64,000 nucleotides of DNA from positions 1 to 64,000 of the forward strand of contig NZ_JACCHP010000026.1 of NCBI RefSeq assembly GCF_016031625.1, written 5' to 3'. The notes beneath the pieces were generated by a model that was given only the letters and a program-made list of their open reading frames with translations, searched no databases and was not told where the DNA came from. The DNA comes from Bradyrhizobium agreste (GTDB lineage Bacteria > Pseudomonadota > Alphaproteobacteria > Rhizobiales > Xanthobacteraceae). Both the position numbers and the translations under genes were made by a program. Positions within the stretch are counted from its first letter, which is position 1. Every line of letters begins with the position of its first letter. Below, piece after piece: positions 34,110 to 43,751 of this stretch.

Positions 34110-35531
34110 CTACTTCGCCGGTGGTTTCGGCCAGGGCCGCTGCGGGCCGCGCAGGCCTTCAAACGCCTTGGCCATGCCGAGCACGCCGATGTCGTCGAAG
34201 CGGCGGCCGACGATCTGCACGCCGATGGGAAAACCCTTGGCGTCGAAGCCGCCGTTGAGGGAGATCGCCGGGTTCTCCGACATATTCCACGGCACGGTAT
34301 AGGCGATGTGCTCGAACGGCCTCATGGGATCGTTGGTCGGCGAGGCCCATTCCGCCGGAAAGTTCACGTTCGGCGCGGTCGGCGAGATCACAAAGTCGAG
34401 CTCGCAAAACAGCTTCGCCGCGGCCGCGCGGATCGCCATGGTCTGGTTGAAGCCGCGGATGACATCGACGCCCGAGAGCTTCGCCCCGGACTCGCCCCAC
34501 TTGAAGATGTAGGGCAGCACCTTGGCCTGCTCGGCCGGCGTCAGCCTGGACAGATCGTCCCACATCCGAGCGCGCCAGAAATTGTCGAGGCCGTCGAGCA
34601 TTTCGCGGGTGAGAATGCCGTCGATTTCCGTCACGACTGCGCCCGCGGATTCGAACGCCTTGGCAGCCTTCACCGCGACCTCGCGCACCGGTGTCTCCAG
34701 CGCCAGGCCGCAGCCGGCATCGAGCATCAGCCCGATGCGCAGCTTTCGCGGGGATTTCTCCAGCCCCCTCCAGTTCAGCGGCTCGGCCGGCAGGCTCATG
34801 CCGTCGCGCCGGTCGGGCTTTGCGATCGCGCTCATCATCAGCGCGCAATCGTCGACCGTGCGGGTCATCGGGCCTGCCACGCGGCCGACATAGGTAGGGT
34901 CGATGGGCACGCGGCCAAAACTCGGCTTCAGGCCGACGAGGCCACACCAGCCGGCCGGCAGACGAACCGAGCCGCCGATATCGGTGCCGAGATGCAAGGG
35001 GCCATAGCCGGCCGCGGCAGCGGCCCCTGCACCCGCGCTGGAGCCGCCCGGGTTCTTGGCCAGGTCCCACGGGTTGCGCGCGAGCGCATGGAACGAGGAG
35101 AGCCCGGAGGACAGCATGCCGTAATCGGGCATGGTGGTCTTGGCGAAGATGACTGCACCTGCCTCACGCAGCCGCGCGGCGGGCGGCGCGTCCTTCTCGG
35201 CCGGCACGAGCTTGACGCAGGCCGCGCCCAGCGGCACCGGCACGCCCTTGGTCGCGATGTTGTCCTTCACCGTCACGGGCACGCCGTCGAGCGCGCCCGA
35301 CGGCTCGCCGCCGGTCCAGCGCGCGGTCGAGGCCTTCGCGGCCTCGCGCGCGCCGTCGGGATCGAATGCATAGAGCGCCTTCAGATGCGGTTCCCACGCC
35401 GCGACGTGCGCGAGCACGTCCTCCAGCACCTCGCTCGGCGAGAATTGCTTGGCGCGATAGCCCGCGATCAGGTCGACCGCGGACAGATCGTGCAGCGAGG
35501 TGACCGCTTCCTCGACGCTCTTTTTATGCAT
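34110..35531 (-). CDS. Amidase (amidase-signature family)
   Basis: From the ATG at 35531 the protein is 473 residues. The Ser-cisSer-Lys triad is visible as Lys89 in VPVTVKDNIATKG, Ser164 in NPGGSSAGAGAA and Ser188 in GTDIGGSVRLPA. It hydrolyses an amide in the cytoplasm; the substrate is unknown. It begins 1 bp after the stop codon of the M20 hydrolase gene, so it is the last gene of a catabolic operon linked to the peptide transporter upstream. Confidence 0.9.
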   Translation of the reverse strand: MHKKSVEEAVTSLHDLSAVDLIAGYRAKQFSPSEVLEDVLAHVAAWEPHLKALYAFDPDGAREAAKASTARWTGGEPSGALDGVPVTVKDNIATKGVPVPLGAACVKLVPAEKDAPPAARLREAGAVIFAKTTMPDYGMLSSGLSSFHALARNPWDLAKNPGGSSAGAGAAAAAGYGPLHLGTDIGGSVRLPAGWCGLVGLKPSFGRVPIDPTYVGRVAGPMTRTVDDCALMMSAIAKPDRRDGMSLPAEPLNWRGLEKSPRKLRIGLMLDAGCGLALETPVREVAVKAAKAFESAGAVVTEIDGILTREMLDGLDNFWRARMWDDLSRLTPAEQAKVLPYIFKWGESGAKLSGVDVIRGFNQTMAIRAAAAKLFCELDFVISPTAPNVNFPAEWASPTNDPMRPFEHIAYTVPWNMSENPAISLNGGFDAKGFPIGVQIVGRRFDDIGVLGMAKAFEGLRGPQRPWPKPPAK

Positions 35532-35532
35532 G

Positions 35533-36696
35533 CTAGCCCACCGGCATGCGCGTTTCGACGATGCGGGCAAACATGCTGGCGCCGATCGGCAGGATCTTGT
35601 CGTCGAGCACGAAGCCGGGATTGTGCACGGGCACCGAGCCGTCATGGCCGACCCAGAAATAGGCGCCGGGGATGGTCTGCAGCATGTCGGCGAAATCCTC
35701 GCTGCCCATCTTCGGCTGGGTGCGGGTGATCACGTTGGCGGGATCGACGATGGTGCGCGCGACCTCCTCGACCACCTTGGATTGCTCGACCTGGTTGACC
35801 AGGACACCGAACGTGTCGCGGATGTCCGCCTCGATCGTGCACTGATACGCGGCCGCGATGCCGGCGCAGATGGTACGAATGCGTTCGGCGATCAGGGCGC
35901 GGACTTCGTTCGAGAAGGTGCGGATGGTGCCGCACAGATGCGCATCGCCCGGAATGACGTTGTAGGCGGAGCCGGCATGGATCTGGGTGATCGAGATCAC
36001 CGCGGCCTGCAGCGGGTCGACGTTGCGGCTGACGATGGTCTGGATCGCCTGCGCCAGCGTCGTTGCGATGACGACCGCATCCTTGGAGCGTTCGGGCATC
36101 GCGCCATGCGCGCCATAGCCGGTGATGCGCAGATCGAAGAAGTCGGCGCTGGCCATGGCAGGTCCCGGCAGGATCGCGATCTCGCCATGGTTGAGGTCGG
36201 GCGCGTTGTGGAGGCCGTAGAGCTCGTCGCAGGGAAATTTCTCGAACAATCCGTCCTTGATCATGGCGCGGGCGCCGCCGAGGCCTTCCTCGGCCGGCTG
36301 GAAGATCAGGTGCACGGTGCCGTCGAAATTCCGGGTCTCGGCGAGATAGCGCGCAGTGCCGAGCAGCATGGTGGTGTGGCCATCATGGCCGCAGCCGTGG
36401 AAGCGGCCGGGGATCTTCGAGCTCCATTTCAGATTGGTGTTCTCCTCCATCGGCAGCGCGTCCATGTCGGCGCGCAGGCCAATGCGCTTGCTGCCCGAGC
36501 CCTTGCCCTTGATGACGCCGATCACGCCGGTGCCGCCGAGGCCGCGATGCACCTCGATGCCCCAGCTCTTCAGCTTGTCGGCGACGATGCCGGAGGTGCG
36601 CACTTCCTCGAAGCCGATCTCGGGATGGGCGTGGAGGTCGCGCCTGATGGCGGTGAGCTCGTCGGCGTAGCCGTCGATGCGGTCGATCGTGGGCAT
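35533..36696 (-). CDS. M20-family amidohydrolase (hippurate hydrolase/IAA-amino acid hydrolase type)
   Basis: The 387-residue protein has RRDLHAHPEIGFEE, the metal motif GRFHGCGHDGHTTMLLG, FQPAEEGLGGARAMI and a C-terminal metal His in RTQPKMGSEDFADML. It removes an acyl group from an amino acid conjugate. It lies between the MlrC-type gene (11 bp upstream) and the amidase (1 bp downstream), so all three are probably one transcript. Confidence 0.92.
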   Translation of the reverse strand: MPTIDRIDGYADELTAIRRDLHAHPEIGFEEVRTSGIVADKLKSWGIEVHRGLGGTGVIGVIKGKGSGSKRIGLRADMDALPMEENTNLKWSSKIPGRFHGCGHDGHTTMLLGTARYLAETRNFDGTVHLIFQPAEEGLGGARAMIKDGLFEKFPCDELYGLHNAPDLNHGEIAILPGPAMASADFFDLRITGYGAHGAMPERSKDAVVIATTLAQAIQTIVSRNVDPLQAAVISITQIHAGSAYNVIPGDAHLCGTIRTFSNEVRALIAERIRTICAGIAAAYQCTIEADIRDTFGVLVNQVEQSKVVEEVARTIVDPANVITRTQPKMGSEDFADMLQTIPGAYFWVGHDGSVPVHNPGFVLDDKILPIGASMFARIVETRMPVG

Positions 36697-36707
36697 GTGT
36701 TCTCCAG

Positions 36708-38213
36708 TCAGCGTGAGGGAGGCGTGAAAACGGGGCCGTTCGGCTTGATGCGGATGCCCGGCCGCAGACGCGTCCAGGGTAGCGACGCCGTGTCGGCCGG
36801 CATCGCGCCGGGGGCGGCGCAGATCATCAGCTTCTCGGCGATCGGCTCGAAATCGGCGCGGAAATGCACCGAGCTCTTGTTGACCAAAATCTTCTGTTCG
36901 GTCGGCTCGATGCCGACATAGCGGTACATCGCCTGGTCGGCGAGCTGGGCCTTGTGCGAGGAGACGACGACGCGGACATCGCCGATGCGCAAGGCTGCGG
37001 ACGGGCCCATCTCCATCTCGCGGCCGCCGTAATAGGGACCGGGCGCGATGAAGCGGCCGTCGGAAAGCTGCTCGACCACGAAAGTCTCGCGATAGGGCTC
37101 GTCGCCGGGGATACCGGACTTGCCGCCGAGCGACAGCGTCACGGTGGCGCCGACGCCGGCGGCGTGCGCGGCCCTGGCGGATTCCGGATCGTAGATGGCG
37201 CCGGTTGCGGCACTCGCCTTGTTGCGCACCAGCGCGCGCAGCATGCCCGTTGTGTCGGAATCGCCGCCGGCGCCGGGATTGTCCTGGGTATCGGCGATGA
37301 TGATCGGCTTGCTGGCGCTCCTGGCAAGCTCCATGGCGTGGCGCACGCCATCGTCGGGCGACCAGATCTTGCCGTCGAAATCATCCTCGTGACTTTCGAC
37401 CAGCTTCAGAAGCGCGTCCGCTGCGCGGTCGGCGTCGTCCTGCGTCCTGCCGTAGGCGAACACGCTCGGGCCGCAGTCGCGGAAATCGGCGGCGGGAAAG
37501 CCGGGTGCGAAGGAGAGGGTGGGAACGGCATCGCTCTCCAGGGCGGCGAGCTGTTGGTAGATGCCTTTGGTCGGCTGGTCGTTGGTGCATTGCCAACTGA
37601 TCGGGATCAGGAACGGCAATTGCCGGAAGGCCTTTGCGAAGCGCTGTTTCGTCTGCAGCAGCAGCGCGAGGTGGCGCGCGCAGGCGCGGCCGGTCTCGGC
37701 CATGTCGACATGGGGATAGGTGCGATAGGCGATCAGCGCGTCGGCATGCGCCATCATCTCGGGCGTGACGTTGGCATGGAGATCGAGGCTGGTGACCAGC
37801 GGAACATCCTTGCCGATGACGCGGCGCACGCGCGCCAAGATCTCGCCTTCGCCGTCGTCGAGATGCTCGGTCACCATGGCGCCGTGCAGGTCGAGATAGA
37901 CGGCGTCGATCGGCCCGGCGGCTGCGATGCCGTCGACCATGACCTTCACGATGCGCTCGAAGGCGTCCTCGGTGACGTGCGCGGAGGGGCTCGCAGCGGC
38001 AGCAATCGTCGGAATGAGTTCCCAGCCCTGGGCTTCGGCGGCGTCGACGAAGCCGGCAAGCCCGACATTGATGCGCCGCATCACTTTGAGCACGTCGGCG
38101 CCTTGCGTCATCGCCGGCCAGCCGCCGCCGTGCTGGAAGTCGGCGAAGGTCGCCTTGGTCGGAGCGAAGGTGTTGGTCTCGTGCAGGAAGCCGCCGACGG
38201 CGATGCGTGTCAT
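36708..38213 (-). CDS. M81-family metallopeptidase (MlrC/microcystinase C-like)
   Basis: The 501-residue protein starts MTRIAVGGFLHETNTFAPTK, the MlrC N-terminal signature (an extra Met precedes it). It contains AVYLDLHGAMVTEHLDDGEGE and SLDLHANVTPEMMAHADALI, the acidic/His metal ligands of the DUF1485/MlrC domains, and ADTQDNPGAGGDSDTTGML. It probably opens peptides or amides brought in by the ABC transporter. It is not evidence of microcystin degradation by itself. Confidence 0.9.
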   Translation of the reverse strand: MTRIAVGGFLHETNTFAPTKATFADFQHGGGWPAMTQGADVLKVMRRINVGLAGFVDAAEAQGWELIPTIAAAASPSAHVTEDAFERIVKVMVDGIAAAGPIDAVYLDLHGAMVTEHLDDGEGEILARVRRVIGKDVPLVTSLDLHANVTPEMMAHADALIAYRTYPHVDMAETGRACARHLALLLQTKQRFAKAFRQLPFLIPISWQCTNDQPTKGIYQQLAALESDAVPTLSFAPGFPAADFRDCGPSVFAYGRTQDDADRAADALLKLVESHEDDFDGKIWSPDDGVRHAMELARSASKPIIIADTQDNPGAGGDSDTTGMLRALVRNKASAATGAIYDPESARAAHAAGVGATVTLSLGGKSGIPGDEPYRETFVVEQLSDGRFIAPGPYYGGREMEMGPSAALRIGDVRVVVSSHKAQLADQAMYRYVGIEPTEQKILVNKSSVHFRADFEPIAEKLMICAAPGAMPADTASLPWTRLRPGIRIKPNGPVFTPPSR

Positions 38214-38360
38214 CAATTCAGGTCCAGCGTTGGAAAGTGCGCGACGTTAGCCTTGGCTCTGAGGAGAGAGCAAGGTGAGAGGCCATCGTGCCGTGCATGG
38301 GGTCAAGACGTTTTGGGAATGCTGCGAATGCGGTGGGCGAGAGCGCGCTGTCTCTCTCGC

Positions 38361-38469
38361 CGTCATTCCGGGGCGCGCCCGCTTGGGCGCGAACCCGGAA
38401 TCCATTGTGCTCCATAGTCTGTCGTTCGATGGATTCCGGGCTCATCGCTTTGCGATGCCCCGGAATGAC
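38361..38469. repeat. Double REP-like palindrome between the ABC ATPase and MlrC genes
   Basis: CGTCATTCCGGGGCGCGCCCGC...CCCGGAATCCATTG and GATGGATTCCGGGCTCATCGC...CCCCGGAATGAC form two inverted units. It lies inside the presumed operon, just after the ATPase stop on the transcribed strand. Confidence 0.8.
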
Positions 38470-38480
38470 AACGGAGAGAG

Positions 38481-40130
38481 TTACGCCGTGGCCCCCACGC
38501 CTTGCGCCACCGCCCGGAAGTTCGCAAAGTCCCAGTTGCGGCCAGGTGCCGCGTCGAGCAGCGCCTTGGTATAGGCCTCCTTCGGATGCGTCAGCACTTC
38601 GGCGGCGGGTCCCTGTTCGACGACGCGGCCGTGCTGCATCACCACGACCTGGTCGCAGATCTGGGCTGCGACGCGCAAGTCGTGGGTGATGAACAGGATG
38701 GCGATGCCGAGCCGCTTCTGGATTTCGTCGAGCAGCTCCAGCACCTGCGCCTGCACCGAGACGTCGAGGGCGGAGACCGCTTCGTCCGCGACCAGCACGT
38801 CCGGATCGAGCGCGAGCGCCCGGGCGATCGCGATGCGCTGGCGTTGGCCGCCGGAGAATTGGTGCGGATAGCGCGACACCGCATCGGCGGGCAGGCCGAC
38901 CAGCTCGAGCAGCTCGCGCGCCCGCTTCATCGCGTCGCCATGCGCCACGCCGTAATTGACCGGGCCTTCGGCGATGCTCTCGCCGACGGTGACGCGCGGA
39001 TTGAGCGAGCGGTAGGGATCCTGGAACACGATCTGGATCTTCTGCCGGTGCGGCTGCAGCAGGCGGCGCGAGATGTCGGCGATCTCGCGTCCGGCGAGGC
39101 GCACGCCGCCCGAGGTCGGATCGATCAGGCGCACGATGCAGCGCGCCACCGTCGACTTGCCGGAGCCGCTTTCGCCGACGATGCCGAGCGTGCGGCCCTT
39201 GCGCAGCGTCAGCGTGACCTTGTCGGCTGCGACGACCTCGCGGCCTTTGCCGAAGAAAGCGCGCTCCTTGTAGACCTTGCTGAGCTCGTTGGCCTCCAGC
39301 ACCACTGGCTCGCGGGTTTCCTCGCGCGGCGCCCGCGGCACCAGGCTCGGCACCGAGGAGAGCAGGTTGCGGGTGTATTCCATGGTCGGATTGCGCAGCA
39401 CGGTCTCGAGCGGACCGGTCTCGACCAGGCGGCCTTGCCGCATTACCGCGACGCGATCGGCAATCTCCGCGACCACGCCCATGTCATGCGTGATGAACAG
39501 CACGGCGGTGCCGTGATCGCGCTGGAGGTCGCGGATCAGGGTCAGGATCTGCTTCTGCGTGGTGACGTCGAGCGCGGTGGTCGGCTCGTCGGCAATGAGC
39601 AGCTTCGGTTCCAGCACCAGCGCCATCGCGATCATGATGCGCTGGCGCTGGCCGCCGGAGAGGCGGTGGGGGTAGGAGGCGAAGATGCGCTCGACCTGGG
39701 GCAGGCGCACCTGCTCCATCATGTCGAGGATGCGCTTCTTGCGCGCCTTCGCGTCGAGGCTGGTGTGGGCGCGCAGCACCTCGTCGATCTGGCGGCCGAC
39801 CGGCACTACCGGATTGAGCGCGGTCATCGGCTCCTGGAAGATCATGGCCATCTTGGTCGCGCGCAGCTGGCGCAGGCGGCGGTCGGTGGCGGTGAGCAGC
39901 TCCTCGCCGACCAGCTTGATGCTGCCGCCGGTCGGCACCAGGGTGCCCTTGGGCAACAGCCCCATCGTAGTGAGCGAGGTCACCGACTTGCCGGAGCCGC
40001 TCTCGCCGACGAGGCACAGCGTCTCGCGCTCGCGCACCTGGATCGAGATGCCGTCGATAATGTTGGCGCCCTTCGGCTTCTTGCCGATGGAGACGACGAG
40101 GTTGTTGATGTCGAGGATGGTGTTGGTCAC
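38481..40130 (-). CDS. Fused dipeptide/oligopeptide ABC transporter ATPase (DppD-DppF type)
   Basis: A GTG start at 40130 with GGAGAG upstream gives 549 residues with two complete ABC domains. The first has Walker A GESGSGKS, signature LSGGQRQRI and Walker B LLIADEPTTALD. The second has GESGSGKST, FSGGQRQRI and LVADEAVSALD. The C-terminal oligopeptide-type extension is seen near 265 (NPTMEYTRNLLSS) and again at the end. It energises uptake through the two permeases encoded upstream. Confidence 0.93.
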   Translation of the reverse strand: MTNTILDINNLVVSIGKKPKGANIIDGISIQVRERETLCLVGESGSGKSVTSLTTMGLLPKGTLVPTGGSIKLVGEELLTATDRRLRQLRATKMAMIFQEPMTALNPVVPVGRQIDEVLRAHTSLDAKARKKRILDMMEQVRLPQVERIFASYPHRLSGGQRQRIMIAMALVLEPKLLIADEPTTALDVTTQKQILTLIRDLQRDHGTAVLFITHDMGVVAEIADRVAVMRQGRLVETGPLETVLRNPTMEYTRNLLSSVPSLVPRAPREETREPVVLEANELSKVYKERAFFGKGREVVAADKVTLTLRKGRTLGIVGESGSGKSTVARCIVRLIDPTSGGVRLAGREIADISRRLLQPHRQKIQIVFQDPYRSLNPRVTVGESIAEGPVNYGVAHGDAMKRARELLELVGLPADAVSRYPHQFSGGQRQRIAIARALALDPDVLVADEAVSALDVSVQAQVLELLDEIQKRLGIAILFITHDLRVAAQICDQVVVMQHGRVVEQGPAAEVLTHPKEAYTKALLDAAPGRNWDFANFRAVAQGVGATA

Positions 40131-40144
40131 GTCAATTCTCTCCG

Positions 40145-40270
40145 CCGTCATTCCGGGGCGCGCGGAGCGCGAACTCCGGTGCGCAATTGCGCACCCGAGA
40201 ATCCATCGGGCTGCAATGTCGGTGTGAAATGGATTCCGGGCTCGCGCCAAGGGGCGCGCCCCGGAATGAC
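40145..40270. repeat. Double REP-like palindrome between ATPase and permease genes
   Basis: Two inverted units start at CCGTCATTCCGGGGCGCGCGG and end at GCGCCCCGGAATGAC, with an inner GGTGCGCAATTGCGCACC stem. It lies between two genes that should be co-transcribed. Confidence 0.8.
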
Positions 40271-40283
40271 AGTGCTACACGCA

Positions 40284-41171
40284 TCACTTGCCCTCCCGCT
40301 GCTTCATGCGCGGATCGAGGGCGTCGCGGGCGGCGTCGCCGATCAGGTTGATGCTGAGGATGGCGATGGAGAGCAACAGGCCCGGCCAGAAGATCAGCGA
40401 TGGCTTGATCTGGAAGTACTGGCGGCCCTCGGCCATGATGTTGCCCCAGGTCGGCGTCTCCGGCGAGATGCCGGCGCCGAGGAAGGAGAGGATGGCCTCG
40501 GTGAGGATCGCGGAGGCGCAGATATAGGTGCCCTGGACGATCAGCGGTGCGATCGTGTTCGGCATCAGATGGCGCCACATGATCTTCGGCAGGCTCGAGC
40601 CGACCGAGATCGCGGCCTCGACGTAAGGCTCCTCGCGGGCCGACAGCACGACCGAGCGGACCAGGCGTGCCACGCGCGGAATCTCGGGGATCGTGATGGC
40701 GACCAGCACGGTCCAGAGGCTGGCGCCGGAGAGCGACACCACGGCGATCGCGAGCAGGATGCTCGGCATTGCCATCAGGCCGTCCATGACGCGCATCATC
40801 ACGGAATCGACCAGCTTGAAGAAGCCGGAGACGAGGCCGATCGCAAGGCCGATGGCGATCGACAGGATCGCCGAGCCGATGCCGATCAAGAGCGAGACGC
40901 GGCCGCCATAGATCACGCGCGACAGTAGGTCGCGCCCGTAGGCGTCGGTGCCGAGCAGGAATTGCGCCGAGGACGGCTTCAACCGCTGCGACGGCGCGAG
41001 CTGGACCGGATCGTGCGGCGCGATCAGCGGCGCCAGGATCGAGATCAGCACGATCAGGGCGAGCAGGCACGTCGCAGTGGCGATGATCGGCGTCGAGGTG
41101 AGGAATCCGAATCGCGGCCGCAGCGGCGACGTGATCGGAATGGAGGACTGGGGAAGGGTATCGACCGACAT
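40284..41171 (-). CDS. Dipeptide/oligopeptide ABC transporter permease (DppC type)
   Basis: The 295-residue protein has about six membrane helices, the N-terminal PFAM OppC_N segment (LIAPHDPVQL, LGTDAYGRDLLSRVIYGGRVSL) and the EAA loop EEPYVEAAISVGSSLPKIMWRHLMPN. It forms the membrane channel with the DppB-type permease, encoded 18 bp upstream. Confidence 0.93.
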   Translation of the reverse strand: MSVDTLPQSSIPITSPLRPRFGFLTSTPIIATATCLLALIVLISILAPLIAPHDPVQLAPSQRLKPSSAQFLLGTDAYGRDLLSRVIYGGRVSLLIGIGSAILSIAIGLAIGLVSGFFKLVDSVMMRVMDGLMAMPSILLAIAVVSLSGASLWTVLVAITIPEIPRVARLVRSVVLSAREEPYVEAAISVGSSLPKIMWRHLMPNTIAPLIVQGTYICASAILTEAILSFLGAGISPETPTWGNIMAEGRQYFQIKPSLIFWPGLLLSIAILSINLIGDAARDALDPRMKQREGK

Positions 41172-41189
41172 TTTGTTCTTGTCCTTGCC

Positions 41190-42131
41190 TCAGTACCGGA
41201 TCCGGGGATCGAGCAGGGTGTAGGCGACGTCGATGAGAAGATTGACGACGACGTAGATCAGCGAGGTCAGCAGGATCATCGCCTGGATCACCGGATAATC
41301 GCGCGCCAGCACCGCATCGACCGTGAGACGCCCGATGCCGGGGATGTTGAACACGCTCTCGGTGACGACGACGCCGGAGATCAAGAGCGCAAAGCCGGTG
41401 CCGATCACGGTGATCACGGGCACGGCAGCGTTGCGCAACGCATGGCGCATCATCACCGCAACCTCGTTGATGCCCTTTGCGCGCGCCGTTCGCACGTAGT
41501 CTTCGCCGAGCACGTCGAGCATCGCCGCACGCGTCATGCGCGCGATCAGTGCGATGTAGATGAAGGAGAGCGCGCAGGTCGGCAGGATCATGCGCTCGAA
41601 GAACGGACCGAAGCCGTTGAAGATGCTCCGGAAGCCCTGGACCGGCACCCAGCGCAGTTCGATCGCGAAGACCTGGATGAGGAGATAGCCGACCACGAAT
41701 ACCGGCATCGAGAAGCCGAGCACGGACAGACCCATCACGAAACGGTCGATCCAGGTGCCGTGCTTCCACGCCGCGATCACGCCCAAGGGAACTGCGACGA
41801 TGACGGCGAGGACGATGGTGCACAGCGCGATCGAGATCGAGGGCTCGACGCGCTGGCCGATCATCTTGATCACCGGCAGGTTGGAGATCAGCGACGTTCC
41901 GAGGTCGCCGTGCAGCAGCTTGTTCACCCAGGTGATGAACTGCACGACCAGCGGCTCGTTGAGACCGAGCGATTCGCGGATGCGCTCCAGCCGTTCCGGG
42001 GTCGCGTTGTCGCCGGCGAGGATCGCGGCGGGATCGCCGGGAGTGAGGCGGAGCAGGAGGAACACGAACAGCGCGACCACGCCCATCACGGGCACGGCGG
42101 CGAGAATTCGGCGAAGGAGATATCCGAGCAA
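41190..42131 (-). CDS. Dipeptide/oligopeptide ABC transporter permease (DppB type)
   Basis: The 313-residue protein begins MLGYLLRRILAAVPVMGVVALFVF, typical of DppB/OppB. It has six membrane segments and the EAA loop DYVRTARAKGINEVAVMMRHALRNA. It is the first transporter gene of the leftward unit. The cognate binding protein is most likely the plus-strand gene at 43752. Confidence 0.93.
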   Translation of the reverse strand: MLGYLLRRILAAVPVMGVVALFVFLLLRLTPGDPAAILAGDNATPERLERIRESLGLNEPLVVQFITWVNKLLHGDLGTSLISNLPVIKMIGQRVEPSISIALCTIVLAVIVAVPLGVIAAWKHGTWIDRFVMGLSVLGFSMPVFVVGYLLIQVFAIELRWVPVQGFRSIFNGFGPFFERMILPTCALSFIYIALIARMTRAAMLDVLGEDYVRTARAKGINEVAVMMRHALRNAAVPVITVIGTGFALLISGVVVTESVFNIPGIGRLTVDAVLARDYPVIQAMILLTSLIYVVVNLLIDVAYTLLDPRIRY

Positions 42132-42245
42132 GATGGATCCGTCTGATTAGAGTCAAATCGGCGGCAGCCGCGAGAGGTCAGTTCTGCCACCAGCCTAACA
42201 TTTCAGCAATTCCCGTGCCATGAGGGCCTTGTCCCCAACATGGTC

Positions 42246-42337
42246 GTCATGCCCGGGCTTGACCCGGGCATCCACGCCTTTCTTCGCTCCAGCTCGTCGG
42301 CAAGGCGTGGATGGCCGGGTCAAGCCCGGCCATGACG
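42246..42337. repeat. Palindromic repeat (GTCATGCCCGGGCTTGACCCGGGC type)
   Basis: GTCATGCCCGGGCTTGACCCGGGC...GCCTT and AAGGCGTGGATGGCCGGGTCAAGCCCGGCCATGAC are inverted arms. Only one copy of this family is seen in the window. It fills part of the 42132-42352 gap. Confidence 0.75.
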
Positions 42338-42352
42338 GCGGTGTTCCTGCCG

Positions 42353-43483
42353 TCACTCCAGCGTCGCCAGCAGCCCCGCCATCAGCCGACCACGCTCAAC
42401 GAGACTTTCGACTTCGATATACTCCTCCAGCGTGTGGACGTTGCCGCCGCGCACGCCGAGGCCGTCGAGCGTCGGGATTCCCATCGCGCCGGTGAAGTTG
42501 CCGTCGGAGCCGCCGCCGGAGCTTGCATGCGGTAATTCCATGCCAAGAGATTTGGCGATGCCGCGCGCCTTCTCATACAGCGCCATGGTGCCGGCATCCG
42601 GCTCCCAGACCGGCCGCGTCACGCCGCGCGTGACCTTGAAGGTGACATCGTTGCTGGTGCCCGACAGCGCCAGCATCCGTTCGACACCGCGATCCAGGTC
42701 GGCCTGGCGCTTGGCCATCGACAGCGCTTCGCCAGTCGCCGTGGTGGCGACGCAATTGACCCATTGTCCGCCGTGGACGACGCCGACCGAGAAGGTGCAG
42801 TCCTCGGTTGTCATGGCGTCGATCGCGAGAATTTGCCGTGCCATCTCGCGGATTGCCGAGCGTCCCGCCGACAGCGTGGCGCCGGCGTGGCTCGGCCGTC
42901 CCGTCGCTTCGAGGTTGAAGCGCGCGATGGCGTAACGTCCGGTGGTGACGCCATTGTCGGCGCGGCCGGGCTCCGGCACCAGCACGTATTTGTTGCGCGC
43001 GGCCTCCGCCTCGATGATGTCGCGCGTCGAGGGCGTGCCCACTTCCTCGTCCGGCGTGAACAGCACGGTGATCGGCAGCGGCGTGGTGAAGGATGCGCGC
43101 GCCAGCTGCCGGATCGCTTCCAGCGAGAGATAATTGCCGCCCTTCATGTCGTAGATGCCGGGGCCGTAGCACTTGTTGCCCTCGCGCCGCCATTTCAGCT
43201 TCTCGATGGTGCCGACTGGGTGGACGGTGTCCATGTGTCCGGCGATCAGGATGCCCGGCTCGCCGTGCTTGGGATGCGGAAAGCGCGCGCGGATCACGCC
43301 GCCGAACCCCTGGCGGCCGGCGATGCGTTCGATCGTCGCACCCATGATGGCCATATCGCGCGCCGCGATATCGAGCATGCGGTCCACGGCGGCCGCGTCC
43401 CAGGTCGGGCTTTCGCATTCGACCCAGCCGCGCAGGCCCTCGAGCATTGCCTCGGAATCAAAGGGGAGATTGGCAGGATTCAT
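42353..43483 (-). CDS. M20-family metallopeptidase (carboxypeptidase G2-like)
   Basis: From MNPANLPFDSEAMLEGLRGW (ATG 43483) the protein is 376 residues. Metal and catalytic motifs are ILIAGHMDTVHPVG, GIYDMKGGNYLSLEAI and TPDEEVGTPSTRD, with the dimerisation-domain RPSHAGATL. The sequence is closest in pattern to glutamate carboxypeptidase G2. It lies between the permease genes and the divergent binding-protein gene, so it probably hydrolyses an imported peptide. The last His is in SSGGGSDGN-type context. Confidence 0.9.
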   Translation of the reverse strand: MNPANLPFDSEAMLEGLRGWVECESPTWDAAAVDRMLDIAARDMAIMGATIERIAGRQGFGGVIRARFPHPKHGEPGILIAGHMDTVHPVGTIEKLKWRREGNKCYGPGIYDMKGGNYLSLEAIRQLARASFTTPLPITVLFTPDEEVGTPSTRDIIEAEAARNKYVLVPEPGRADNGVTTGRYAIARFNLEATGRPSHAGATLSAGRSAIREMARQILAIDAMTTEDCTFSVGVVHGGQWVNCVATTATGEALSMAKRQADLDRGVERMLALSGTSNDVTFKVTRGVTRPVWEPDAGTMALYEKARGIAKSLGMELPHASSGGGSDGNFTGAMGIPTLDGLGVRGGNVHTLEEYIEVESLVERGRLMAGLLATLE

Positions 43484-43751
43484 CTCAATGTCTCTCGAGC
43501 TTGGAAAGATGGAACGCGCATTGCATCGGCGCGGGCAGGACAAGTGGAGGTGTTGTAGAGCCAAATCGATCGCAGTGGAGCCCGTGCATGCGCCGCAAGG
43601 GCCTGCACCGAAACCGGATTGACGCGCTCGGCACTGTCTGCAAGTCTCGAAAAGATAAAGGCATTGCATGAGGTTAGTTCGCCCAAGGAACGAACCGGAT
43701 GCTCAACCAATAATCTGCCTTTGAACAGTTTCACGTCAGGAGAAACTATCC

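Noticed and set aside
36708..38213. MlrC-type gene as proof of microcystin degradation
   Set aside because: mlrA, mlrB and mlrD are absent, and M81 peptidases are widespread in soil bacteria with other substrates.
38502..40928. An 808-codon open frame on the plus strand opposite the ABC ATPase and permease
   Set aside because: It is the GC3-driven antisense shadow of strongly conserved ABC transporter genes, has no family features and an Arg/His/Asp/Gln-rich, low-complexity composition.
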